Source of the DNA: Stieleria tagensis
Lineage (GTDB): Bacteria; Planctomycetota; Planctomycetia; Pirellulales; Pirellulaceae
Direction of reading: 5' to 3'
Assembly: GCF_024129865.1 (NCBI RefSeq)
Contig: NZ_JAMYFE010000093.1
Location: 1 to 51,790, forward strand
DNA length: 51,790 bases
Position numbers and translations under genes: made by a program. A model generated the notes under the pieces. The model saw only the letters and a program-made list of their open reading frames with translations. It did not search any database and was not told the DNA's origin. Below are positions 18,595 to 27,100 of this stretch, piece by piece; the first letter of the stretch is position 1; every line of letters begins with the position of its first letter.

Positions 18595-19793
18595 TTCCCG
18601 GCCTCCCCGTCGCCTGAGAGCGAACGTCGTGATCGCTGCATCATCAACACACCGCTCATCAACGACGCCATCGCAGTTTGAAAACCGATGGCGACCAAGG
18701 TCACACCGGGCACCACCCAACGCATCGTTTGCGGATAATCCAGCGGACCAAAATCCTGCTGCCACCAGCGGAAAACGATCACAGCGATCATGCCGACCCC
18801 TAAGACCACCGCAGCGATTCCAAACACCAGCCCGCGCTCGACCGTGACGTGTTCCAGTTTTTCGTGCGGCGGCATCATTCCTTCGCGGCCCGTAAAAATC
18901 CGGGCCAGCGCCGCCAACAACACACACTGCCACCCCAGCAACACCAACAGACTGGCAATCAACAGCGTATGCACATCCAGGGCCGCACCAAAAATGTGCA
19001 CTTGGGGCAAAGCCAGCGCGTAGCCGACCAACCCGATCCCTAACAACACCAACCCCGGACGAAAGAACGTCCAGTTGGGACTGAATGCCAAAAACAGTCG
19101 CAGCGTCCGCCAACCATCACGAAATGTTCGCAGGTGCGGCCCGTGTTCTTTGCGTCCGTCCGGGTGCAGTGTGATCGGCACCTGGTTCATCGACGCGCCG
19201 TGCAAACCACTCTTGATAATCATTTCCGTGGCGAATTCCATCCCCGGCGAGCGCAGATCCAAGCGGTCGTATAACTTGCGGGTGAACCCTCGCATGCCAC
19301 AATAAACGTCATTGATCGGAATCCGAAACATCATCCGAACCAACCAACTGAGCACCGGGTTGCCGAACCAGCGATGCAAAAACGGCATCGCACCGGGCAA
19401 CACCTGGCCTCCGCCGCGCGGCAAACGACACCCCTGGACCAAGTCCGCTCCCTCGCGGAGCGCGTCGACAAATTTTGGGATTTCCAAAAAGTCATAGCTG
19501 TCGTCGGCGTCGCCCATCAACACAAACTTGCCTTCGCTAGCTTCGATACCGTGCATCAGCGCCGCACCGTAGCCCCGCTGGGCCACATCCACAATTCGCG
19601 CCCCCTGCTGGATCGCCAAATCCTGGGACCCATCGGTACTGCCGTTATCGGCCACCACGACCTCGCCAGAGATCCCCGCCTGGCGCATCGCGCGAACGGC
19701 TTTCTCCACACAAATCGCGACGGTATCGGCTTCATTCAAACAAGGCATCACCACCGACAATTCAATCGGACCGCTGGGGATCGTTTCACTCAT
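18591..19793 (-). CDS. Family 2 glycosyltransferase, polyprenyl-phosphate sugar synthase type
   Basis: The first 240 residues form a GT-A domain (LSVVMPCLNEADTV at the start, then VVADNGSTDGSQD, and the acidic motif GDADDSYDF). Four hydrophobic segments follow in the C-terminal 160 residues. This matches DPM1/GtrB-like enzymes that move a sugar from UDP or GDP to undecaprenyl phosphate at the inner face of the membrane. It directly follows the GT39-like membrane protein: the start codon adjoins the stop of that gene with no gap. The pairing suggests it makes the lipid-linked donor used by the GT39-like enzyme. The sugar is not predictable. Confidence 0.88.
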   Translation of the reverse strand: MSETIPSGPIELSVVMPCLNEADTVAICVEKAVRAMRQAGISGEVVVADNGSTDGSQDLAIQQGARIVDVAQRGYGAALMHGIEASEGKFVLMGDADDSYDFLEIPKFVDALREGADLVQGCRLPRGGGQVLPGAMPFLHRWFGNPVLSWLVRMMFRIPINDVYCGMRGFTRKLYDRLDLRSPGMEFATEMIIKSGLHGASMNQVPITLHPDGRKEHGPHLRTFRDGWRTLRLFLAFSPNWTFFRPGLVLLGIGLVGYALALPQVHIFGAALDVHTLLIASLLVLLGWQCVLLAALARIFTGREGMMPPHEKLEHVTVERGLVFGIAAVVLGVGMIAVIVFRWWQQDFGPLDYPQTMRWVVPGVTLVAIGFQTAMASLMSGVLMMQRSRRSLSGDGEAGK

Positions 19794-21227
19794 TCAGATT
19801 TCGTCGTTGGGATGGCATCGTCGGAAAACAGAACAGCAGCACACACACAGCGCCGCCACGAGGACCAACAACACGATCGGTTCCAGAATCATGCGGTAGC
19901 GATAAGCCGGGATTTCCAACACGGCCGTGATGACGGCAAAATAACCCATCACCGCCGCCAGCCAAAGTCCCGCCGCTCGAGTCGGTCGCCGCCAGATCAG
20001 TAGCATCGTTGACAATCCCGTCAACAGCATCAGCAGCGTGTTGCCCAACAACCAATTGCTGGCGCGATACCGAATGGCTGTATCGACGGGCGCGACTGTA
20101 ACACCCCAGATTGACTGGCCGGCATACAAATCCCTCGCCAGCGCGGCTTTGTCGGCATCCCCTGTGACCGGAAAATCAGCGACTTGACTAGGCAATTCAG
20201 TCGCCCGAGTTCGCCAGAAATTGATCAACCGCCGCCCCGCTTTGACGGCGAACACACCTGGCGCGGCCTTGATCGCATCGATCGCCGTCTGTTTCATCAG
20301 CCGATCGGCCGCCGCGTCATCCATCCCCGCGGCCGTCAGCGCATGAGAAACCGTCCAGGTATCACGCCACGCTTCCTCCGCCGCCAGCGTGGACCAAGCC
20401 GGTTGGCCGACCTGGTCTTTCAACTGCTCAGCGGCCCGTGAATCCGGCATCGCCAACCCGGCGCCGCTGCCGTCTTGAAAGGTCACGATCCAAAGATTAC
20501 GACCGACGAATTCCGTCAACATCATTTTGCCGAACATGGCCTGATTGCGGACCAACCAGGGTGTGATCGAGGCGATCGTGACCGTGGCGGCGATCAACAA
20601 ACAAATCGTCCCACGGATCACACACAACTGTTTGACGCGATCGTCCCGGACCCAAAACCAGCTGACCACCAGGTAAACCAGATCGGCAATCCAAATCAAC
20701 ATCGCGATCGGGCGTGTCAAAATTGCTAGTCCCAACGTTGCGCCCATCAGCACACCGCCGATCACCGTGGGGGCACGCGTGAATCTGGCCACCGACCAGA
20801 GGTGCAGCACCAGCAAGAAAGTAAACAACGTTTCGCTCAACACGGTCGTCACATAGGTGACCGACGAAATCATCAACAGCGCCAGACCCAACACCGGATA
20901 GGCAGCGCGACGGTCGCCTGTCAGATCCACCGCCATCCAAGCGATCAATCCGATCGTGGCGATCCACAGCATGCCTTGAACACAAACCAAGGCAAACAAC
21001 GGATCCGCAACGGTGCTGCGCAGCAGCCCGATCAACCAGGGATAACCGGGCGTACGGTAGGCAATTTCCTTTTGTGTGAGAAACCAGTCACCGCCGCTAA
21101 CCAAACCGCCCAATTCCCAGTACCCGGCCGCATCCAACACGATCGGACTCGGTCCGCGCGCGATCACACCGGCCACTTTCACGACCAGCAAACCGACCAA
21201 CAAAATCAAACCCCATTTCCGACCCAC
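19794..21227 (-). CDS. Polytopic GT39/ArnT-like glycosyltransferase
   Basis: The 477-residue protein has about ten hydrophobic segments and a loop after the first containing the pattern A-Y-R-T-P-G-Y-P-W-L, the Asp/Glu-rich and R-x-P-G-Y-P region typical of dolichyl-phosphate-mannose-protein mannosyltransferase relatives. Such enzymes take sugars from a polyprenyl-phosphate carrier on the outer face of the membrane. The start is GTG at 21227, just after an in-frame TAG and with AGGAAAA upstream. It is the first gene of a three-gene unit with the GT2 enzyme and the methyltransferase. Acceptor unknown: protein, lipid or surface polymer. Confidence 0.78.
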   Translation of the reverse strand: MGRKWGLILLVGLLVVKVAGVIARGPSPIVLDAAGYWELGGLVSGGDWFLTQKEIAYRTPGYPWLIGLLRSTVADPLFALVCVQGMLWIATIGLIAWMAVDLTGDRRAAYPVLGLALLMISSVTYVTTVLSETLFTFLLVLHLWSVARFTRAPTVIGGVLMGATLGLAILTRPIAMLIWIADLVYLVVSWFWVRDDRVKQLCVIRGTICLLIAATVTIASITPWLVRNQAMFGKMMLTEFVGRNLWIVTFQDGSGAGLAMPDSRAAEQLKDQVGQPAWSTLAAEEAWRDTWTVSHALTAAGMDDAAADRLMKQTAIDAIKAAPGVFAVKAGRRLINFWRTRATELPSQVADFPVTGDADKAALARDLYAGQSIWGVTVAPVDTAIRYRASNWLLGNTLLMLLTGLSTMLLIWRRPTRAAGLWLAAVMGYFAVITAVLEIPAYRYRMILEPIVLLVLVAALCVCCCSVFRRCHPNDEI

Positions 21228-21343
21228 AATGTTTTCCTAGTGAGGGATTGCCGATTCTTTCACAACCCGAAGCGTTCGTTTTGAAGCCAGCGTTAAAAAG
21301 CCTTTTCAACTCAAATGACTCGGCAAATTGCCGCTTCGATCTG

Positions 21344-21367
21344 TTCACTCTCCCTTGGGAGAGTGAA
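21344..21367. repeat. Perfect 24-nt palindrome
   Basis: The arms TTCACTCTCCC and GGGAGAGTGAA are exact inverted copies separated by two bases. The palindrome lies in the divergent region between the GT39-like gene and arsS. It could be an operator or a very short hairpin; a related shorter palindrome (CTCCCCTAGGGGAG) is at 4708-4721. Confidence 0.7.
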
Positions 21368-21387
21368 TTGCTAAAGCGCTGGCTTCT

Positions 21388-21445
21388 AAAAGCGTGAGCG
21401 AGGGATCCTGTTAGCACGCGAAATCTCTCGCTGACGCTTTGGGTT
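21388..21445. repeat. REP-like palindrome, copy C (degenerate)
   Basis: The arms AAAAGCGTGAGCGAGGGAT (21388-21406) and ATCTCTCGCTGACGCTTTG (from 21423) pair with three mismatches around a loop of 16 nt. The left arm has lost the outer AACCC block kept in other copies. An outer module, GAAGCCAGCG, found near this copy also accompanies copy E at 29512. Confidence 0.75.
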
Positions 21446-21692
21446 GCGATAAAAACGCAACTGTACGACGCCTGTGCCGCGCAAGTGTACCCCGCCCACG
21501 GTCGATGCGTCTGCCGGTCGCCATGATCCGCACGCGCGGCATGATCCGCACGCACACTCTGGCGGTTCCGCTGTTGGCGGCCTCACACCACGCTTGGACA
21601 TTGCTTTATCCTTAAGCGTGTTCGCTTGCGTCCTTAACCGTCCGTTGCTCGGTATTTGTTGCTCGGTGTCCGTCTGCCTGCGTCGTGTGTTT

Positions 21693-22730
21693 ATGAGATC
21701 GTTGTTACCCGTCATCAATACCGGATTGCCGACAGACATTGTCCAGCCCTTCGCCGCTCGCGTTGCGCGGGAATCATCGCCACTGCGACGTGGCAAACTG
21801 ACCCAATTGCAAATCAATCTTGGCAAACTGTGCAACCAATCCTGCACCCACTGCCACGTCGAAGCCGGGCCGACAAAGAAGCGTGAGAACATGGACGCCG
21901 CCACCGCGCGTCGTGTCGTCGAACTGACGAAATCATGTGGCGATCTGCAGTTGGTGGATTTGACCGGCGGGGCGCCGGAAATGAACCCGATGTTTCGCGA
22001 ACTGGTGCAAGATTTCCGATCGCAGGGATTGCGCGTGATCGACCGCTGCAATCTGACCATCCTGCGACAGCCGGGATTCGAGTGGGCCGCGCCGTTTCTG
22101 GCCGACCACCAAGTCGACATTGTCGCTTCGCTGCCCTGCTATCTGGAAGACAACGTCGATGGCCAACGCGGCGATGGCGTGTTTCGACAAAGCATCGATG
22201 CGCTACGACAGTTAAATGATCTCGGATATGCGGCCGACGATTCAGCGCTGCGATTGGATTTGGTTTTCAACCCCACCAGTCCCTCGCTGCCACCGGATCA
22301 GGCCAACCTCCAAGCCGATTACAAACGCGAGTTACTGTCACGTTACGGTATTCGATTCAATCATTTGCTGGCGATCACCAACATCCCTATAAAACGCTAT
22401 GCGATGTACTTGGCCAAACGGCAGCGTCTGGAACAGTACATGAAATTGTTGGAAGACAACTTCAATTGCCAAGCAGCGGAAAACGTGATGTGCCGATCGT
22501 TGCTGTCGGTCGCCTGGGACGGTTCGCTGTACGATTGTGATTTCAACCAAATGATCGACCTACCGGTTGCCAACACGGATGCGATGACCAGGGCTAACGA
22601 TCAATCCGCCGCCACGGTTTGGAACATCGATTCCTTTGACGCGTTCAGCGACCGAAGCATCGCCACCGCGGATCACTGCTACGGATGCACCGCCGGGGCC
22701 GGCAGCAGTTGTGGCGGCGCATTGCTGTAG
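21693..22730 (+). CDS. arsS: Arsenosugar biosynthesis radical SAM protein ArsS
   Basis: The 345-residue protein has a radical-SAM cluster motif C47-x3-C51-x2-C54 (LCNQSCTHCHVEAGP), then LVDLTGGAPEMNP. Its C-terminal signature is C-Y-G-C-T-A-G-A-G-S-S-C-G-G, with Cys at 329, 332 and 340. This combination is characteristic of the ArsS family. Some members are selenoproteins; here the positions are Cys codons. ArsS is thought to add a 5'-deoxyadenosyl group to dimethylarsenite on the way to arsenosugars. The ATG at 21693 was chosen for normal length; the frame is open upstream but not conserved-looking. The arsM-type gene starts 41 bp downstream, so the two are probably cotranscribed. Confidence 0.9.
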   Translation: MRSLLPVINTGLPTDIVQPFAARVARESSPLRRGKLTQLQINLGKLCNQSCTHCHVEAGPTKKRENMDAATARRVVELTKSCGDLQLVDLTGGAPEMNPMFRELVQDFRSQGLRVIDRCNLTILRQPGFEWAAPFLADHQVDIVASLPCYLEDNVDGQRGDGVFRQSIDALRQLNDLGYAADDSALRLDLVFNPTSPSLPPDQANLQADYKRELLSRYGIRFNHLLAITNIPIKRYAMYLAKRQRLEQYMKLLEDNFNCQAAENVMCRSLLSVAWDGSLYDCDFNQMIDLPVANTDAMTRANDQSAATVWNIDSFDAFSDRSIATADHCYGCTAGAGSSCGGALL

Positions 22731-22771
22731 ATCAGTCTTCTCCTTTACCTATTCTTCTGACTGAGTGTTCC

Positions 22772-23929
22772 ATGTCGATTTTGAATACCGAAGCCGCGGT
22801 CCGTGATCGCTATTCCGCGGCTGCCGAGCAGCGCCAGAACGAACTGTGTTGCCCGGTCGACTATGACCGCCAATACCTGGAAATCATTCCCCAAGAAGTG
22901 ATCGATCGCGACTACGGATGCGGTGATCCATCAAAATATGTTCGCAGCGGTGAAACGGTCTTGGACCTGGGCAGCGGCGGCGGCAAGATCTGCTTCATCG
23001 CCGCCCAAGTCGTCGGCGCGGGCGGATCCGTGATCGGCGTCGACATGAACGACGAAATGCTGGGTCTGGCTCGCCACCACAAATCGACCGTGGCCGAACG
23101 CATGGGATACGACAACATCCGATTCTATAAAGGCAAAATCCAAGATCTGCAAATCGACCGCGATCAACTGGACAGCTACCTCAGCGAACATCCGATTGAT
23201 AGCGAATCCGCACTGCAGCAATTCGAAAGCTTTGTCGCCAAAATGCGAACCGACACGCCAATGATCGCCGACAATTCAGTTGATGTTGTCGTCAGCAACT
23301 GCGTCTTGAATCTGGTCGACGAACGCGAAAAACAAACCCTGTTTGCCGAGATTTTTCGCGTGCTCCGCCCGGGCGGCCGAGCGGTGATCAGCGATATCGT
23401 CAGCGACGAACCGGTGCCTGCGGTGATGAAACAAGACGGACAACTATGGAGCGGGTGTGTCAGCGGGGCGCTGCAAGAAAAAGAATTCATCGATGCTTTC
23501 ACCCAGGCCGGGTTCCAAGCCGCCCAGATGCCGGTCTACCAAAGTGAACCGTGGCAAGTCGTCCAAGGAATCGAATTCCGTTCCGTGACGGTGATCGCTT
23601 ACAAATACCCGGACATCCCCTGCTACGAACACAATGAAGCGGTCGTCTATCGTGGCCCCTATTCAAGTGTCATCGATGACGACGGACACCAATTCACGCG
23701 CGGCATGCGCACGGCGGTCTGTCGCAAAACGTTCGCCAAAATGCAGTGCGAACCCTATCAAGACGACTTCCTGGCAATCTCTCCGGCCAATCCGATCGCC
23801 CCCGAAGACGCCCTGCCCTACGACTGCACCGCCGGCAAAGTGGAACGGTCCCCCAAAGCCACCAAGGGCGGTAGTGTGCAATCCAAACCCAGCGAATCGG
23901 AGTGTTGTGCCGACGGCGGATGCTGTTAG
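22772..23929 (+). CDS. arsM: ArsM-type arsenite methyltransferase, arsenosugar pathway
   Basis: The 385-residue methyltransferase has motif I V-L-D-L-G-S-G-G-G at about 63-71 and GVDMNDEML after it. Cysteine sites include C26-C27 (NELCCPVDYD), C50 (DYGCGDP), one in the middle (VVVSNCVLNLV) and one near WSGCVSGAL. These fit the As(III)-binding Cys residues of ArsM. The protein ends in a Cys cluster, E-C-C-A-D-G-G-C-C, which may also bind arsenic. It follows arsS by 41 bp. The inferred role is stepwise methylation of arsenite to feed ArsS. Another role, such as methylating a different thiophilic metalloid, cannot be ruled out. Confidence 0.87.
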   Translation: MSILNTEAAVRDRYSAAAEQRQNELCCPVDYDRQYLEIIPQEVIDRDYGCGDPSKYVRSGETVLDLGSGGGKICFIAAQVVGAGGSVIGVDMNDEMLGLARHHKSTVAERMGYDNIRFYKGKIQDLQIDRDQLDSYLSEHPIDSESALQQFESFVAKMRTDTPMIADNSVDVVVSNCVLNLVDEREKQTLFAEIFRVLRPGGRAVISDIVSDEPVPAVMKQDGQLWSGCVSGALQEKEFIDAFTQAGFQAAQMPVYQSEPWQVVQGIEFRSVTVIAYKYPDIPCYEHNEAVVYRGPYSSVIDDDGHQFTRGMRTAVCRKTFAKMQCEPYQDDFLAISPANPIAPEDALPYDCTAGKVERSPKATKGGSVQSKPSESECCADGGCC

Positions 23930-23985
23930 CCGAACCATACATGGAGTGACCCAGCACGTGAGTCTTGGAGTTGCGCTTTTATGGA

Positions 23986-24047
23986 AACCCGACGCGTCAG
24001 CGAGGGATTTAGGGTGTCAACGGGATCCCTCGCTGACGCGTCGGGTT
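23986..24047. repeat. REP-like palindrome, copy D (perfect)
   Basis: The arms at 23986-24008 and 24025-24047 are perfect 23-nt inverted copies, loop TTAGGGTGTCAACGGG. This is the best-preserved copy of the family. It stands 56 bp after the arsM stop and next to a second inverted repeat (24092-24168), between convergent genes, where both could end transcription. Confidence 0.92.
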
Positions 24048-24091
24048 ACCAAAAACCAATGCCCCACATAAAAGCACCGCTTCAACGGCGC

Positions 24092-24168
24092 TGGTGTGGA
24101 GGATTTATCCGACTCGGGTGAGGGTTTTCTGCGAAGAGTAAAACCGGTCGGATAAATCCTCCACACCA
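24092..24168. repeat. Second-family long inverted repeat, copy 1
   Basis: Perfect 21-nt arms, 24092-24112 and 24148-24168, start TGGTGTGGAGGATTTATCCGA and enclose a 35-nt loop. The element ends 12 bases from the stop codon of the sulfatase fusion (24181, minus strand). A closely related element is at 34821-34893. It may be a terminator-like stem, though no U-tract follows. Confidence 0.88.
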
Positions 24169-24180
24169 ACGCGAGACCGG

Positions 24181-27100
24181 TTAGTCCTGGAAGGACTGTG
24201 CTTCATCCGGCCCGGGCGTGGCATAGGCGGGATCTTTGGCGCGAATGTACAGTTCACCATCGTCCTGCAAATGCACGTCCAGCGGTACGATCGTTGTGCC
24301 CCGGCGGTTGATCGTTTGCGCGGTCTGACTCAGATCGCGCGACTCGATCCCGTTGGCGTCCAGCGGCGGCACGTTGGCATTGAAAAACGCCGTGCACCAC
24401 CATCGTCCTTGGTCATCTTGGAACGGCGTTCCGTGCCCCAAAAAACGTCCCGCAAATTTTCGCTCGCTGTACGGACCGGTGATCTTGTCGGCGGTAGCGT
24501 AATACAGGTTGTAACTGCCCCGCCGCATGCCGGCGGTTGACCAACCGGTGCCGAACAGCACGTATTTGCCGTGAATCTTTTGAATCAAACAGCCTTCGTG
24601 CCCCATCGTGTCGGTGTCACCGGACGGTTTGATCGCAACCGGCTTGGCTGCCAAACCAGAAAAGTCGGCTTTGATCGGTGCGATCTGAGTGGCGCCCCAA
24701 ATCAGCCACCATGTTCCATCGTCATCTTTGAACATCGATGGATCATGTCGCTTTCCGATCGCTTGGCCCATCGGATTGCTCCATGGGCCGGCAACTTGGT
24801 CGCCAGCTGTCAGCGATAGATTGGCTCCTTTGACCGGTGAAGGGCTGGTATGGACCAGTGCCCAACGATCGCCGAGCCAATGTAATTCCGGTGCCCACAA
24901 AAACCATTGGTCTTGCGGAGTCGATTCGAAGGCGCCGGGTTTCACTTTCGCCCAAATCCCGTCCTGCATCGTGAAAGGCGCGTCCAGCGACTGCCATTGG
25001 ATCAGGTCCTTGGATTTCCAAACGCGGGCCACCGATCCGACCAGACTGAGCGGTCCTAAACCGGTATTGTAAGGATCGGTTTGTTCGCGGGGATCACCCG
25101 GGTTAGGTGTAGTCCCGGTCAAGTAGTACCAACCGTCGGGGCCACCAACGAGATAGGGATCACGAATCCAGCCCTGTTTGATAAACAGCGCGCGATCATG
25201 AGATGCCAGCCCCGCCTTGATCTCCGCAGGCGACATCGCACCGTCTACCTCCGGTGGCTTGGAAGGCTTGGTCGGTGGCTGAGCGGCATGGCGGCGAATC
25301 AACCGAGTCTCGGCAGGGTCGTAAGCGGTGCCGTCGCGATCAAAGATGTCGTGAAACCATGGATCAGGTTCTTTGTCATAGGCTTGTTTCCAAGAGTCCC
25401 AGGGATAGATGGTTTGCGAACGACCGTTGACGAATCCCCAGTTGTAAGCAGCGACGCGATGCTGGTGAAAAATCGGTAACACGCCGGCAAAGGTCGAATT
25501 GTTTCCCCGCGCCATGTACTCGGTACACAACAACGGCCGTTTCATTTGCAACAGCCCCTGGACCAATTCCCCGGCACGCTTCGGCGCGTCGTAGGTATGA
25601 AACGAAATCACATCTGAATTCTCAATGCACGCGCGCTGGTACGGCGTCGGCTGATTCAAATAATCCCCTTTCCACACGCCGACCGTCAGCGGCTGCGACG
25701 GATCGATTTGGCGGGCCCAGCCAAATGTTTTTTCCATCAACTCCAGCGCCCGCTGCTCTTTCACGGTTTCGTCCAACTCCTGCTTGGAACCGGCGGAACC
25801 ATAGGAATTGCGGTTGGGATTATTCGGTTCATTGAATAAATCCCAAACCAACACACGCGGATCATCCCTGTAGCGTCGCAGCACCGCTTGCACGTAGGGT
25901 TTCAATTGATCTTGTTTGGCAGGGTCGTCCAAAATCTCGCGTCCGGGTGATTGCACCCATCCGGAATTATGGCGGCCCGGCGTGGGATCGGGTTGCTTGC
26001 CGGCTTTCGGAAACGGATGCCAGACACCGTCAAAGAACACGAACATGGTTCGAATGCCGTGTCGGTCGGCAATTTCCAAGTACTGGTCGACTCGTTTCAA
26101 AAATCCATCGGGATCCTGTTGCCATGCGATGTCGTGCAAGAACACACGCATCGTGTTCATCCCGATCCCGGCCGCCCAGCCCAATTCACGATCGATCGTT
26201 TCCGGATCAAACGTGTCGGCCTGCCACATTTCCAGTTGATTGATCGCCGAGGAAGGCACATAGTTCGCGCCGATCGGCCACTGGATCTTGTCGTACCAAT
26301 CATTGGCCCGATCCGCCGTCCAGCGACCGGGTCGCGAGGCAAACGAGACGATCGGCGCGGCCACCTCGGGCCCCGTCGTGACTTTGTAATCCACAATCGT
26401 GGCACTGAATTCGTTCGGCCCCTCGTAGTCTCCGGCAGCCGACAAATCATCGAACCCGATCGACAGACCGTCTTTGGGTTGACCGCTGATCAAACCTGGT
26501 GAAGTCGTTTCGATGGGTTTGCCGCCATTGATCGACAATCGCATCAGATCGCGATCCAACGAAGCGAGCAGACGCGTTTTGCCACTGATGCGAATGTTGG
26601 ACTGGAGACGCGTCACCTGTCCCCCCCGACGGACATCAAATACGGGTTTGCTATCCACCAAGTGCAGCGCGTAGCCACGTTCGCGCCCGCCCTGTGCCAA
26701 TACCACACCGCTCGGTTTGGGCCCTTTGATCGTGGCTTCGATTTGAATCGACCGATTGGCAATTTGAGGGGTGGGGATCGCCGCCGGCGTCTGCTTGGCG
26801 ACTTTCCATCGACCGCCCGATTCGGCTTCCGGGTAATCAGCCAAAATGGCTTTCAGCTTTGCCAGTACCTCGGGTTGGCTGGCTGCCACGTTCGTTGACT
26901 CCAACGGATCGGACTGGTAGTCGTACAGTTCGTACTGCGACTTGCTTTCGTCGTCACCAGGCTTTTTCCACTGCACCATGCGGTACCGCTCGGTGCGGAT
27001 CGCGCGGCCGAGCGTTTGTTTCGGATAGGCGTGATAGGCATGGTCGCGGACACGTGCCAAAGGATCCTTTAGCACCGACACCAAACTGACCCCGTCGATT

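Larger units (their letters stand above)
21228..21692. other. Divergent intergenic region with palindromes
   Basis: This 465-bp region lies between the glycosyltransferase operon (minus) and arsS (plus) and must hold both promoters. It contains a perfect palindrome of two 11-nt arms and a 2-nt centre at 21344-21367, an outer inverted pair (GAAGCCAGCG at 21283-21292, CGCTGGCTTC at 21377-21386), a REP-like copy at 21388-21445, and a short direct repeat, CATGATCCGCACGC, at about 21522 and 21540. I see no supported gene. Confidence 0.6.

Noticed and set aside
18595-19113. Long N-terminal extension of the methyltransferase frame
   Set aside because: The translation is Arg/Gly/Cys-rich and antisense-like, lies inside the glycosyltransferase gene in another frame, and the ATG at 18594 gives a normal methyltransferase.
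21693-22730. ArsS as a selenoprotein
   Set aside because: The C-terminal key positions are Cys codons and the gene ends in TAG, with no in-frame UGA in the coding part.
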